Positions 1 to 6,996 of a DNA stretch of 25,132 nt are shown piece after piece. The notes under the pieces are model-generated. The model was not told the origin of the DNA. It worked only from the letters and a program-made list of their open reading frames with translations, and made no database searches. Each line of letters starts with the position of its first letter. Positions within the stretch are counted from its first letter, which is position 1. Source of the stretch: SIG437 sp045648985 (GTDB taxonomy: Bacteria; Bacillota; Clostridia; UBA1381; UBA9506); contig JAZROZ010000012.1 of assembly GCA_045648985.1 (NCBI GenBank), positions 1 through 25,132 on the forward strand. The letters run 5' to 3'. Both the position numbers and the translations under genes were made by a program.

Positions 1-45
1 ATAATCTCATTTTTTATATTTTTAAGCTGAATTTTTTATAATCTC

Positions 46-74
46 TTGCGAAACAGAAACAGATGTGTTAGAAT
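46..74 (+). promoter_or_regulatory. Predicted sigma-A promoter of glutamine synthetase
   Basis: TTGCGA at 46-51, a 17-bp spacer and TAGAAT at 69-74. Transcription would start near position 81, about 47 bases before the ATG. The start point falls inside a short inverted repeat (78-93), so a regulator bound there could block initiation. Confidence 0.6.
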
Positions 75-77
75 AAA

Positions 78-93
78 AACAGAAATATCTGTT
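78..93. promoter_or_regulatory. Inverted repeat over the glnA start point, possible operator
   Basis: AACAGA and TCTGTT form a perfect 6-bp inverted repeat around a 4-base centre, placed just downstream of the predicted -10 box. The placement suits a repressor site. It does not match the GlnR consensus (TGTNA-type half-sites) that I know from Bacilli. The identity of any binding protein is unknown. Confidence 0.3.
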
Positions 94-127
94 ACCTTAC
101 TAAAATATCATATAGGAGGAGATTCCG

Positions 128-1549
128 ATGAAAACAGTTAACGATATTTTGCAAATGATAAAAGATTATGGCATCAAAATGGTGGACTTTAAAATGGTGG
201 ACATTAACGGTCAGTTCCGTCATGTTACCATTCCGGCGTCCAATTTTTCTGAAAAAACCATGAAAAATGGTATCGTTTTTGATGCTTTTAACTATGGCTA
301 TGCCGTGGTGGAAAAAAGTGATATGGTATTTATCCCCGACCCTGACACCGCACAGGTTGATCCGTTCTGCGAGATTCCCACATTATCTATGACAGGGAAT
401 GCAATGATTATTGATAATCCTGCTAATAAACCGTTGGCGCAGTATCCCAGAAATATTGTGGCAGCAGCTGAACAGTATTTAAAAGATAGTGGTATCGCAG
501 ATACGATGCTCATTTTGCCCGAATTTGAATTTTATCTGTTCAATCAGGCAGGTTGGGAAGTGTCTGCAAATTCTGTGGGATTTTCCGTCGATGCAGCTCA
601 GGCACATTGGAACAGCTATTCCGAAGGATTGGGAAATGTGGTAGCAAAGCAGAAAAACTACCATATTGCAAAACCTTTTGATACCACCTATGAAGCACGT
701 AGCGAAATGTGTCTTTTAATGGAAGAAGCAGGAATCAAGTTGAACTATCACCATCCCGAGGTTGGGGCGGGTGGACAGTTTGAAATTGAGCCTGAATTAG
801 GGCAGATGTCTAAAATGGCAGATGCCACTATGATGATTAAATATATCATTCATAATACAGCAAGAAAATACGGAATGTCAGCAACGTTTATGCCAAAGCC
901 TGTTATGGGCGAAGCGGGAAATGGTATGCACGTACATATGCTACTTCTAAAAGACGGACAGCCTGTGTTCTCTGACGATAACGGATATTCTAACTTAAGT
1001 AAAGAAGCTCATTATTTTATGGGTGGATTACTTAAACATATTGCATCACTTTGTCCTATCACAAACCCAAGCACAAACTCATTTAAACGTTTAGTGCCTG
1101 GATTTGAAGCACCTGTAACTGTAGGATATGCAACATCAAACAGAAGTGCTGTAATCCGTATTCCTGCATATGCTAAAGCACCTGAGCTCAGAAGATTTGA
1201 ACTCAGAAATCCTGATGCTACATGTAACCCATATTTCTGCTATGCGGCAATCTTAATGGCAGGTATTGACGGTATTAAAAACAAGATTGACCCACACGAA
1301 AACGGATGGGGACCATATGACGTTAACCTTTTCCATCTTCCTGAAGAAGAAAAGGCAAAGCTCAAACATCTTCCAACGTCACTTGATGCAGCACTCGATG
1401 CCTTAGAGCTTGACCACGATTATCTGACAGCAGGAGGAGTATTCCCCGAAGAGCTACTAAAGAACTTCATAAAGACAAAGAGAGAGGAAGTTCGTGCACT
1501 CAGCCAGATTCCGCATCCTGCAGAATTTGACAGATATTATAATTTATAA
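128..1549 (+). CDS. glnA: Type I glutamine synthetase (GSI-beta-like)
   Basis: Makes glutamine from glutamate, ammonia and ATP in the cytoplasm; the active form of this family is a dodecamer. It has 473 residues. The beta-grasp N-terminal domain is followed by the catalytic domain with the recognisable blocks NGMHVH, NSFKRLVPGFEAPV, SNRSAVIRIP and RRFELRNPDATCNPY. The C-terminus (AGGVFPEE ... HPAEFDRYY) resembles the proteobacterial GSI-beta type. At the place of the adenylylated tyrosine (NLYDLP in E. coli) this protein has NLFHLP, with Phe at residue 402, so control by adenylylation is not expected. The start follows a strong AGGAGG at 114-119. It is a single-gene unit closed by a terminator at 1557. 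Proline codon use changes between the first and second halves, which may mark a mosaic gene. Confidence 0.93.
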   Translation: MKTVNDILQMIKDYGIKMVDFKMVDINGQFRHVTIPASNFSEKTMKNGIVFDAFNYGYAVVEKSDMVFIPDPDTAQVDPFCEIPTLSMTGNAMIIDNPANKPLAQYPRNIVAAAEQYLKDSGIADTMLILPEFEFYLFNQAGWEVSANSVGFSVDAAQAHWNSYSEGLGNVVAKQKNYHIAKPFDTTYEARSEMCLLMEEAGIKLNYHHPEVGAGGQFEIEPELGQMSKMADATMMIKYIIHNTARKYGMSATFMPKPVMGEAGNGMHVHMLLLKDGQPVFSDDNGYSNLSKEAHYFMGGLLKHIASLCPITNPSTNSFKRLVPGFEAPVTVGYATSNRSAVIRIPAYAKAPELRRFELRNPDATCNPYFCYAAILMAGIDGIKNKIDPHENGWGPYDVNLFHLPEEEKAKLKHLPTSLDAALDALELDHDYLTAGGVFPEELLKNFIKTKREEVRALSQIPHPAEFDRYYNL

Positions 1550-1556
1550 AATGAGC

Positions 1557-1588
1557 TTGGGGGAGTGTTAAACACTTCCCCAATTTTT
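1557..1588 (+). terminator. Rho-independent terminator after glnA
   Basis: TTGGGGGAGTGTT pairs with AACACTTCCCCAA (one G-T wobble) around a very small loop and is followed by TTTTT. It lies just after the glutamine synthetase stop. It also covers the false upstream GTG start of the next reading frame, which supports the later ATG for that gene. Confidence 0.85.
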
Positions 1589-1603
1589 AAAAGGAAGAAC
1601 AAT

Positions 1604-2386
1604 ATGAACTACAATTACCATACACATACTCCAAGATGCCGTCACGCAAAAGGTACGCCTGAAGAATATGTTATTAGGGCGATAGAATCAGGAATGGAGT
1701 ATTTTGGATTTTCTGACCATTTACCCTTTATGTTCCCCCAAGGCTATGAATCATATTACAGAATACCGATAGCAGAAGCAAAGGAATATGTTTTTGAAAT
1801 ATTACATCTCAAGGAAAAGTATAAAGATAAAATAGAAATAAAAATGGGTTTTGAAATGGAATATTACCCGAAATATTTTGATGAAATGCTAAAAATAGCA
1901 ATAGATTATGGAGCGGAATATCTGGTTTTGGGAAACCATTATATTCATCAAACGCAAAATAGTGATGGTACTTATGTACTTATGCCAAATGACAATGCAG
2001 ACGATTTAAGGGAATATACAAGATGTGTTGTAGAGGCAATGAAAAGCGGAGTTTTCAGTTGTGTTGCACATCCAGATATATTTAATTTTACAGGTGATAA
2101 TGACGTTTATTGCAAGGAAGCAAGAAAAATATGTTCGGCATCAAAAGAATATGATGTCCCTTTGGAAATCAATTTCCTTGGAATCAGAAGAAAGAATAAC
2201 TATCCAAATGAATTATTCTGGGAAATAGCAGGGGAGGAAAAGAGTCCTGTGATTTTCGGCCTGGATGCACATGACCCGCTGCATATTCCGGATAGTGAGT
2301 CATTTGAGGTGGCGATTGAGCTTGTAAATAAGTATAATTTGAATTATATTGGTAAACCATTGATTCGTGAAAGAAATAAAAAGTAA
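1604..2386 (+). CDS. hisK: PHP-family histidinol-phosphate phosphatase
   Basis: A 260-residue PHP-domain phosphoesterase of the HisK/HisJ type, which removes phosphate from L-histidinol phosphate in histidine synthesis and uses several metal ions. The metal ligands are visible: HTHT near the N-terminus, SDH near residue 40, the conserved Glu in MGFEME, GNHY, AHPD and the C-terminal DAHD. The ATG at 1604 is preferred because AAGGAAG lies 6 bases before it; an earlier GTG at 1565 sits inside the glnA terminator hairpin. No other histidine gene is in the window, so the gene is an orphan, as is common for this family. The substrate is inferred from family resemblance, and other small phosphate esters are possible. 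Confidence 0.82.
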   Translation: MNYNYHTHTPRCRHAKGTPEEYVIRAIESGMEYFGFSDHLPFMFPQGYESYYRIPIAEAKEYVFEILHLKEKYKDKIEIKMGFEMEYYPKYFDEMLKIAIDYGAEYLVLGNHYIHQTQNSDGTYVLMPNDNADDLREYTRCVVEAMKSGVFSCVAHPDIFNFTGDNDVYCKEARKICSASKEYDVPLEINFLGIRRKNNYPNELFWEIAGEEKSPVIFGLDAHDPLHIPDSESFEVAIELVNKYNLNYIGKPLIRERNKK

Positions 2387-2398
2387 AATATCAATTTA

Positions 2399-2431
2399 AA
2401 GAGCCTGCCAAAGCTACAGGTTCTTTTTTTT
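2399..2431 (+). terminator. Rho-independent terminator after the PHP phosphatase
   Basis: GAGCCTG at 2401-2407 pairs with CAGGTTC at 2417-2423 (one wobble) and is followed by a run of eight T. It separates the phosphatase from the sugar operon. Confidence 0.88.
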
Positions 2432-2449
2432 ATTATACAAAACTATAAC

Positions 2450-2481
2450 TTTGCAGAAATTACAATGCATTTGCAGAATTT
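2450..2481 (+). promoter_or_regulatory. Two direct repeats upstream of the sugar operon, possible activator site
   Basis: TTTGCAGAAATT (2450-2461) recurs as TTTGCAGAATTT (2470-2481), with one mismatch and exactly 20 bp between starts, about two helical turns. The nearest good -10 box is TATAAT at 2509-2514, with no good -35 box at the right distance. Directly repeated half-sites two turns apart next to a weak -35 are the usual layout for AraC-type activators. The assignment is inference only. Confidence 0.35.
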
Positions 2482-2508
2482 TCTATTTTAAATTGTTTTA
2501 TATGTTGA

Positions 2509-2514
2509 TATAAT
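2509..2514 (+). promoter_or_regulatory. Predicted -10 box of the sugar catabolic operon
   Basis: A perfect TATAAT lies 85 bases before the kinase ATG. The hexamer 17 bp upstream is TTTTAA, a poor -35 box, which suggests dependence on an activator. A symmetric TTTTGCAAAA follows at 2533-2542 in the leader. Confidence 0.45.
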
Positions 2515-2599
2515 TAAGTATGAGAAAATGTATTTTGCAAAAACTATACTCATTAAAGGCTTGTAAATAATCATATGAAATCGAAGGGTGGTATCTTAT

Positions 2600-4150
2600 A
2601 TGAAATCAGACGTGTATGTTTTAGGAATTGATATGGGAACAGGCGGAGCAAGAGTAGGAATTTTCGATTTAAAAGGAAATCCCATCGTTTTCTGCGGAGA
2701 AAATTATCCGCTTTATACACCTGCATCGGGAAGAGCAGAGCAAAAGGTCGATGAATGGTGGGACGCTATTTGTAAAGCATCAAAAAAGGCAATAAAAGAA
2801 AGCGGAATTAATCCTGAAAAAATTTGCGGAATGAGTGTTGATACAACTTGTTGTACTGTGCTTGTTTCAGAAGATGATATGGAGCCTTTAAGACCTGCAA
2901 TTTTGTGGATGGACGTAAGAGCATCAGAGCAGGCTAAACGTATCTTTGAATCAGGACACGATGCACTTAAATATAACGGATACGGAATGGTTTCAGCTGA
3001 ATGTCTTCCTGCTAAGGCTTTGTGGCTTAAAGAAAACGAACCTGAGCTTTGGAAAAAAGCAACAAGACTCTATGAATGTACAGACTGGCTTATATATAAA
3101 CTGACAGGTGAATATACTGCAAGTATTAACTGTGCTTCTGCACGTTGGTACTATAATTCAAAAGAGGGTGGCTATCCTAAAGATTTCTATGAAAAAATAG
3201 GTCTTGAAGATTTAATAGAAAAGCTTCCAAAGAAAGTACTCGCTATGGGTGAGCTTGTAGGAGGCTTAACAAAAGAGGCAGCCCAGCAGCTTGGCTTAAA
3301 AGAGGGAACTCCCGTAGGTGAAGGCGGTGCCGATGCGTTCGTTGGTGTAATAGGCTTAAATGCGGTACAACCTGGAAAAATGACACTCATCACGGGTTCA
3401 TCACATCTTCACATAGCTCAGTTCCGTGACTCAATTCATAACAAGGGAATGTGGGGCTCATATCCTGATTGTATAGTTAAGGGCTTAGAAATGGTTGAGG
3501 GCGGACAAACCTCAACAGGTTCAATTATAGAATGGTTTGTAAAAAATCTGTGCGCAGGTGTAAAAGAAGATGCTAAAGCACAGGGAAAAAGTGTATATGA
3601 TTTGTTAAATGATGGTGCCGAAAATCTCCCGATTGGTGCAGATGGTCTTTTGGCTCTCGATTTCTTTCAGGGAAACAGAACACCGCACGTTGACCCTGAT
3701 GTAAGAGGAATGTTTTACGGTTTGTCATTAAATCACACACCTATTCATATGTACAGAGCAATAATTGAAAGTATCTGCTACGGAACGGAAGCAATAATTG
3801 AAGTGTTCAGAAATTCAGGCTTTAATCCAAGTGAAATTGTTGTTTCAGGCGGCGCAGTAAAGAGTAAATTTTGGCTCCAGACTCATGCGGATGTAAGTAA
3901 CGTGCCGATTACTGTTCCAAAAGTGACAGAGGGTCCGTGTCTTGGCTCTGCAATCTTAGGTGCTGTTGCAGGCGGAGCATATCCTGATGTGTTCACAGCG
4001 GCAGAAAATATGACATCAATAGATTATGTTGTAGAGCCGGACGCTAAGCGCCACGAAGAATATAAATATTATTTTGAGAAATATAAGGAATTTTATGCCT
4101 TGGCAAAAGACTGGATGCATGATGTAACTATGCGCGCAACAAAACACTAA
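2600..4150 (+). CDS. FGGY-family carbohydrate kinase
   Basis: An ATP-dependent cytosolic kinase for a ketose or polyol, and the first gene of a five-gene operon. It has 516 residues with the two actin-like domains of the FGGY family: the N-terminal phosphate loop DMGTGGAR (from residue 11), TDWLIYKLTG, the region of the catalytic base in GGADAF (Asp245), and the C-terminal adenosine-binding part around SGGAVKSKFW. The length fits ribulokinase-, xylulokinase- and erythritol-kinase-type members, but I cannot tell the substrate by eye. The ATG at 2600 is chosen because AAGGGTGG lies 8 bases before it; the GTG at 2588 overlaps that ribosome site. The neighbours (epimerase, aldolase, triose isomerase) suggest that its product is a sugar phosphate destined for aldol cleavage. 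Confidence 0.87.
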   Translation: MKSDVYVLGIDMGTGGARVGIFDLKGNPIVFCGENYPLYTPASGRAEQKVDEWWDAICKASKKAIKESGINPEKICGMSVDTTCCTVLVSEDDMEPLRPAILWMDVRASEQAKRIFESGHDALKYNGYGMVSAECLPAKALWLKENEPELWKKATRLYECTDWLIYKLTGEYTASINCASARWYYNSKEGGYPKDFYEKIGLEDLIEKLPKKVLAMGELVGGLTKEAAQQLGLKEGTPVGEGGADAFVGVIGLNAVQPGKMTLITGSSHLHIAQFRDSIHNKGMWGSYPDCIVKGLEMVEGGQTSTGSIIEWFVKNLCAGVKEDAKAQGKSVYDLLNDGAENLPIGADGLLALDFFQGNRTPHVDPDVRGMFYGLSLNHTPIHMYRAIIESICYGTEAIIEVFRNSGFNPSEIVVSGGAVKSKFWLQTHADVSNVPITVPKVTEGPCLGSAILGAVAGGAYPDVFTAAENMTSIDYVVEPDAKRHEEYKYYFEKYKEFYALAKDWMHDVTMRATKH

Positions 4151-4169
4151 AGAAACAGGTGAGAATAAC

Positions 4170-4826
4170 GTGAAAAATATGATACAAATAGCACCTTCAA
4201 TATTATCGTGCGATATGACTAAAATAGGAGAGCAAGTCTTGGCTGCCGAACGTGGCGGCGCAGACTGCTTACATATCGATGTAATGGATGGAGTATATGT
4301 AAATAACTTAACTTTCGGACCAAGAATGGTCAGCGATTTAAAGAAAATAACAAAGCTTCCGCTTTCTGTACACTTAGAGGTGTTCAGACCTGAGCAGTAC
4401 TTAGATATGTTTGCAGAGGCGGGAGCAGATATTTTTTCGTTCCAGCTTGATGCCTGCCATAACCCTGTAAATCTGTTCAAGAGAATACACGAAAAGGGAA
4501 TGAAAGCAGGACTCGGTATAGGCCCTGCATATGATGTTGAGAGCCTTAAATATTTATTCCATCATATCGACAGATTAATTCTAATGAGTGTAGAGCCTGG
4601 CTATGAAAAACAGACTTTTGAAGAAAGTGTGTATGAAAAGCTTGTAACTGTTAAGCAAATGATGAAAGAAAGAGGATATAGTATCCCAATCGAAATCGAT
4701 GGCGGAGTAAATATGGAAAAAGGAAAGAAGTTAAAAGAAATGGGAGCTGACATCTTAGTTGTCGGAAGCTACATTTTCTATAGCGATAATATTGAAGAAA
4801 CAGTACGTAATTTAAAAAGTATATGA
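4170..4826 (+). CDS. Ribulose-phosphate 3-epimerase family protein
   Basis: A TIM-barrel epimerase of 218 residues that would invert C3 of a ketose phosphate. The metal and catalytic residues of the Rpe family are all present: His35 and Asp37 in HIDVMDG, His68 in VHLEV, and Asp177 in EIDGGV. Two usual blocks are altered: HLMVxxP reads HLEVFRP, and MSVNPGFGGQ reads MSVEPGYEKQ. This suggests a substrate other than ribulose 5-phosphate, as in the allulose-6-phosphate epimerase branch. The GTG start at 4170 is supported by AGGTGAG six bases upstream. It lies 19 bases after the kinase and 30 before the aldolase, so all three are surely co-transcribed. A housekeeping Rpe is less likely given this setting. 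Confidence 0.83.
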   Translation: MKNMIQIAPSILSCDMTKIGEQVLAAERGGADCLHIDVMDGVYVNNLTFGPRMVSDLKKITKLPLSVHLEVFRPEQYLDMFAEAGADIFSFQLDACHNPVNLFKRIHEKGMKAGLGIGPAYDVESLKYLFHHIDRLILMSVEPGYEKQTFEESVYEKLVTVKQMMKERGYSIPIEIDGGVNMEKGKKLKEMGADILVVGSYIFYSDNIEETVRNLKSI

Positions 4827-4856
4827 TTTCTTTTATAAATAGAAAGGGGAAAAACA

Positions 4857-5702
4857 ATGTTAGTAACATCAACAGAACTTTTTAAACATGCTAAAGAGAA
4901 TCATTATGCTATTCCATCAGCAAATTTCTTTGATTTAGATTCTCTCAGATGGCACGTAGAAACAGCAGAGGAATTAGGTCTTCCTATCATCGTAGCTTTT
5001 TGTGAAGGACATTTAAGTCCAAATCTCATTTTAGAAGAGTCTGCATATATGGGAAGAAAAATTGCAGAGGAAGCTAAAGTTCCGGTAGTACTTCATTTGG
5101 ACCACGGAACAACACCAAGCTTTATCAAAAAAGCAGTAGATTTAGGCTTTACATCAGTAATGATTGATGCTTCAATGGAGAGCTTTGACGATAATGTAAG
5201 AATTACAAACGACATCATTGAGTATGCTCACAAAAGAGGTGTTGTGGTTGAAGCTGAAATAGGTCACGTTGGTATTGGTCAGAATATTGGTATAAGCGAG
5301 GGCGGCTCAGAAGATTCTCAATATACAACAGTAGCATCTGCAGTTGAATTTGCAGAGAAAACAAATGTTGACTCACTTGCAATTTCAATCGGAACAGCTC
5401 ACGGACTTTATAAAGGTATTCCGAAAATCAATTTTGACCGCTTAAAAGAAATCTATAATGCAATCGAAACACCTCTTGTACTTCACGGCGGCTCATCATC
5501 AGGTGATGAAAACTTAAACAAGTGCGCAACAAACGGTATATGTAAAATTAATATATACACAGATTTCTTAGTGGCTGCTAAAAAAGAAATCGATGAAAAT
5601 ATGCCGGCAAACTATCTACAGCAGAGAATGCTTGCAAGAGAAGGCGTTAAAAAATGCTTAAAGCACTACTATAACGTATTTGCTACGAAAAAATTTGAAT
5701 AG
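4857..5702 (+). CDS. Class II (zinc) ketose-bisphosphate aldolase
   Basis: A zinc-dependent aldolase of the FbaA/GatY/KbaY family, 281 residues. It would split a ketose (bis)phosphate into dihydroxyacetone phosphate and an aldehyde. Asp82 and His83 in HLDHG, Glu134, His182 in IGTAHG and His210 in LHGGSS supply the catalytic acid and zinc ligands. The N-terminus (NFFDLDSLR) differs from the usual NVxNxExxxA of fructose- and tagatose-bisphosphate aldolases, so its substrate is open. AAAGGGG precedes the ATG at a good distance. It sits between the epimerase and the YjbQ gene with gaps of 30 and about 10 bases. A housekeeping glycolytic role is possible but less likely. Confidence 0.87.
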   Translation: MLVTSTELFKHAKENHYAIPSANFFDLDSLRWHVETAEELGLPIIVAFCEGHLSPNLILEESAYMGRKIAEEAKVPVVLHLDHGTTPSFIKKAVDLGFTSVMIDASMESFDDNVRITNDIIEYAHKRGVVVEAEIGHVGIGQNIGISEGGSEDSQYTTVASAVEFAEKTNVDSLAISIGTAHGLYKGIPKINFDRLKEIYNAIETPLVLHGGSSSGDENLNKCATNGICKINIYTDFLVAAKKEIDENMPANYLQQRMLAREGVKKCLKHYYNVFATKKFE

Positions 5703-5717
5703 AAAGGTAGGATGGAA

Positions 5718-6239
5718 ATGGCTGTATATAAAGAAATAATTCAGGTGGAATCACACGGAACAACACCTACGTATATCAATATCACACCGCAGGTTAAAGA
5801 AGCAATAGAAAAGAGCGGTATTAAAAACGGAATTTGTACTGTAATATCACCTCACACAACTTGTAGTGTATTTTTTGAAGAATTTGTACACGACTTCACA
5901 GAAGATGGCGATGAATTTCTGCAGGTTGACTTAAACAATGTTTTAGAGAAGATAATCCCAAATCAAAACAAAGAGGGTGTATATCTCTATCCGGGTGAAG
6001 AGCACTACAGCGCAGTTGCTTCATGGCCGGATGCAGAGGCGTATCTTCCAAACGGCGACAGAACAGCACTCTGGAACGGTGATGCTCACTTAAAAGCAAC
6101 AATTTTAGGCTCGAGCCAGACATTTGACGTTGATAATGGAAAATTAGGAGTTGGAACAACAGGATATATCTATTTTGTTGACTTTGACCGTACACGTTCA
6201 CGTATGCGCAAATGCAAAATTATAATCATTGGAGAATAG
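5718..6239 (+). CDS. YjbQ/UPF0047 family protein
   Basis: About 173 residues, matching the YjbQ family over its length: SPHTTCSVFFEE, NGDAHLKATILGSSQ, and the C-terminal GTTGYIYFVDFDRTRSR. Some members show weak thiamine-phosphate-synthase activity, but the true role of the family is unsettled. This copy is longer than typical YjbQ proteins because of an extra stretch around the middle (roughly residues 75-105). Either ATG 5712 or ATG 5718 could be the start; I prefer 5718 because its distance to AAAGG is more normal. Its place inside a sugar kinase/aldolase operon suggests a role with sugar-phosphate intermediates rather than thiamine, which is inference. Confidence 0.8.
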   Translation: MAVYKEIIQVESHGTTPTYINITPQVKEAIEKSGIKNGICTVISPHTTCSVFFEEFVHDFTEDGDEFLQVDLNNVLEKIIPNQNKEGVYLYPGEEHYSAVASWPDAEAYLPNGDRTALWNGDAHLKATILGSSQTFDVDNGKLGVGTTGYIYFVDFDRTRSRMRKCKIIIIGE

Positions 6240-6252
6240 GAGATATTTCGAT

Positions 6253-6945
6253 ATGAAAAGAAAAATCAGAACACCATTTTTAATTGTAAATCCAAAAGCA
6301 TACATATATGGAGAGGAATCATTAGAGCTTGCTAAAGTCTGCGACAGATTGTCAGAAGAGTATGATATTGACATCATCTTCACGGCTCAGCACGTTGACT
6401 TGCGTCAGGCTTCCGGCGCAACAAAAAATGTAATCGTTACAGCTCAGCATTTAGACGGTATCGTTCCAGGCAGAGGTATGGGACATATATTACCTGAGGG
6501 CGTGAAAGATGCGGGTGCACAGGCGGTTGTTTTAAACCATGCAGAGCACGGACTTAAAATCGATGAGCTTGACAGAGCTATGAAACGTGCAAACGAGCTT
6601 GACTTAGTAACTATCGTTTGCTGTGATTCACCTGAAGCTGCCAAGGCTGTAGCTACACTCGGCCCTGATATGATGATATGCGAGCCTACAAGTCTTATAG
6701 GTACAGGCACAACAAGTGATGATGAATATATCCGCAAGACAAATGAAGCAGTTAAGTCTGTAAGTGAAGATATTTTAATACTTCAGGCTGCAGGCGTAAG
6801 CACAGGCGATGATGTTTATAAAGTAGTAATGGGCGGCGCTCACGGAAGTGGCGGTACAAGTGGAATCTTAAATGCACCGAGCAGAGAAGGTAAAATCAGA
6901 GAAATGCTTGATGCTTTAAAAAGAGCACAGAAAGATATGGCATAA
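6253..6945 (+). CDS. Triose-phosphate isomerase, archaeal-like (TIM family)
   Basis: Would interconvert dihydroxyacetone phosphate and glyceraldehyde 3-phosphate, or a related pair such as erythrulose phosphates. It is 230 residues, shorter than the ~250 of bacterial TpiA and close to archaeal TIMs. The catalytic set is intact: Asn and Lys in VNPKAY, His in LNHAEH, Glu in ICEPTSLIGTG, plus the phosphate-binding GGAHGSGG near the end. The ATG at 6253 is preferred over the TTG at 6229, since AGGAG at 6238-6242 overlaps the end of the previous gene and is correctly spaced only for 6253. It is the last gene of the operon, followed by a shared terminator. As a second TIM-fold isomerase next to an aldolase, it would handle the triose product of the pathway. 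Confidence 0.82.
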   Translation: MKRKIRTPFLIVNPKAYIYGEESLELAKVCDRLSEEYDIDIIFTAQHVDLRQASGATKNVIVTAQHLDGIVPGRGMGHILPEGVKDAGAQAVVLNHAEHGLKIDELDRAMKRANELDLVTIVCCDSPEAAKAVATLGPDMMICEPTSLIGTGTTSDDEYIRKTNEAVKSVSEDILILQAAGVSTGDDVYKVVMGGAHGSGGTSGILNAPSREGKIREMLDALKRAQKDMA

Positions 6946-6961
6946 AAAAAGAATAACAGAA

Positions 6962-6995
6962 GAGCTTGCAGGAAGTCTCCTGCAAGCTCGTTTTT
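6962..6995. terminator. Bidirectional terminator between the sugar operon and malQ
   Basis: GAGCTTGCAGGA (6962-6973) pairs perfectly with TCCTGCAAGCTC (6978-6989) around a 4-base loop. A T-run follows on the plus strand, and an A-run precedes it and acts as the T-run for the minus strand. It lies two bases beyond the malQ stop, so both convergent units can end here. Confidence 0.92.
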
Positions 6996-6996
6996 G

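Noticed and set aside
4016..4480. 154-residue open frame on the minus strand opposite the kinase end and epimerase
   Set aside because: It lies across two well-supported genes on the other strand and shows no recognisable domain. It is a shadow frame.
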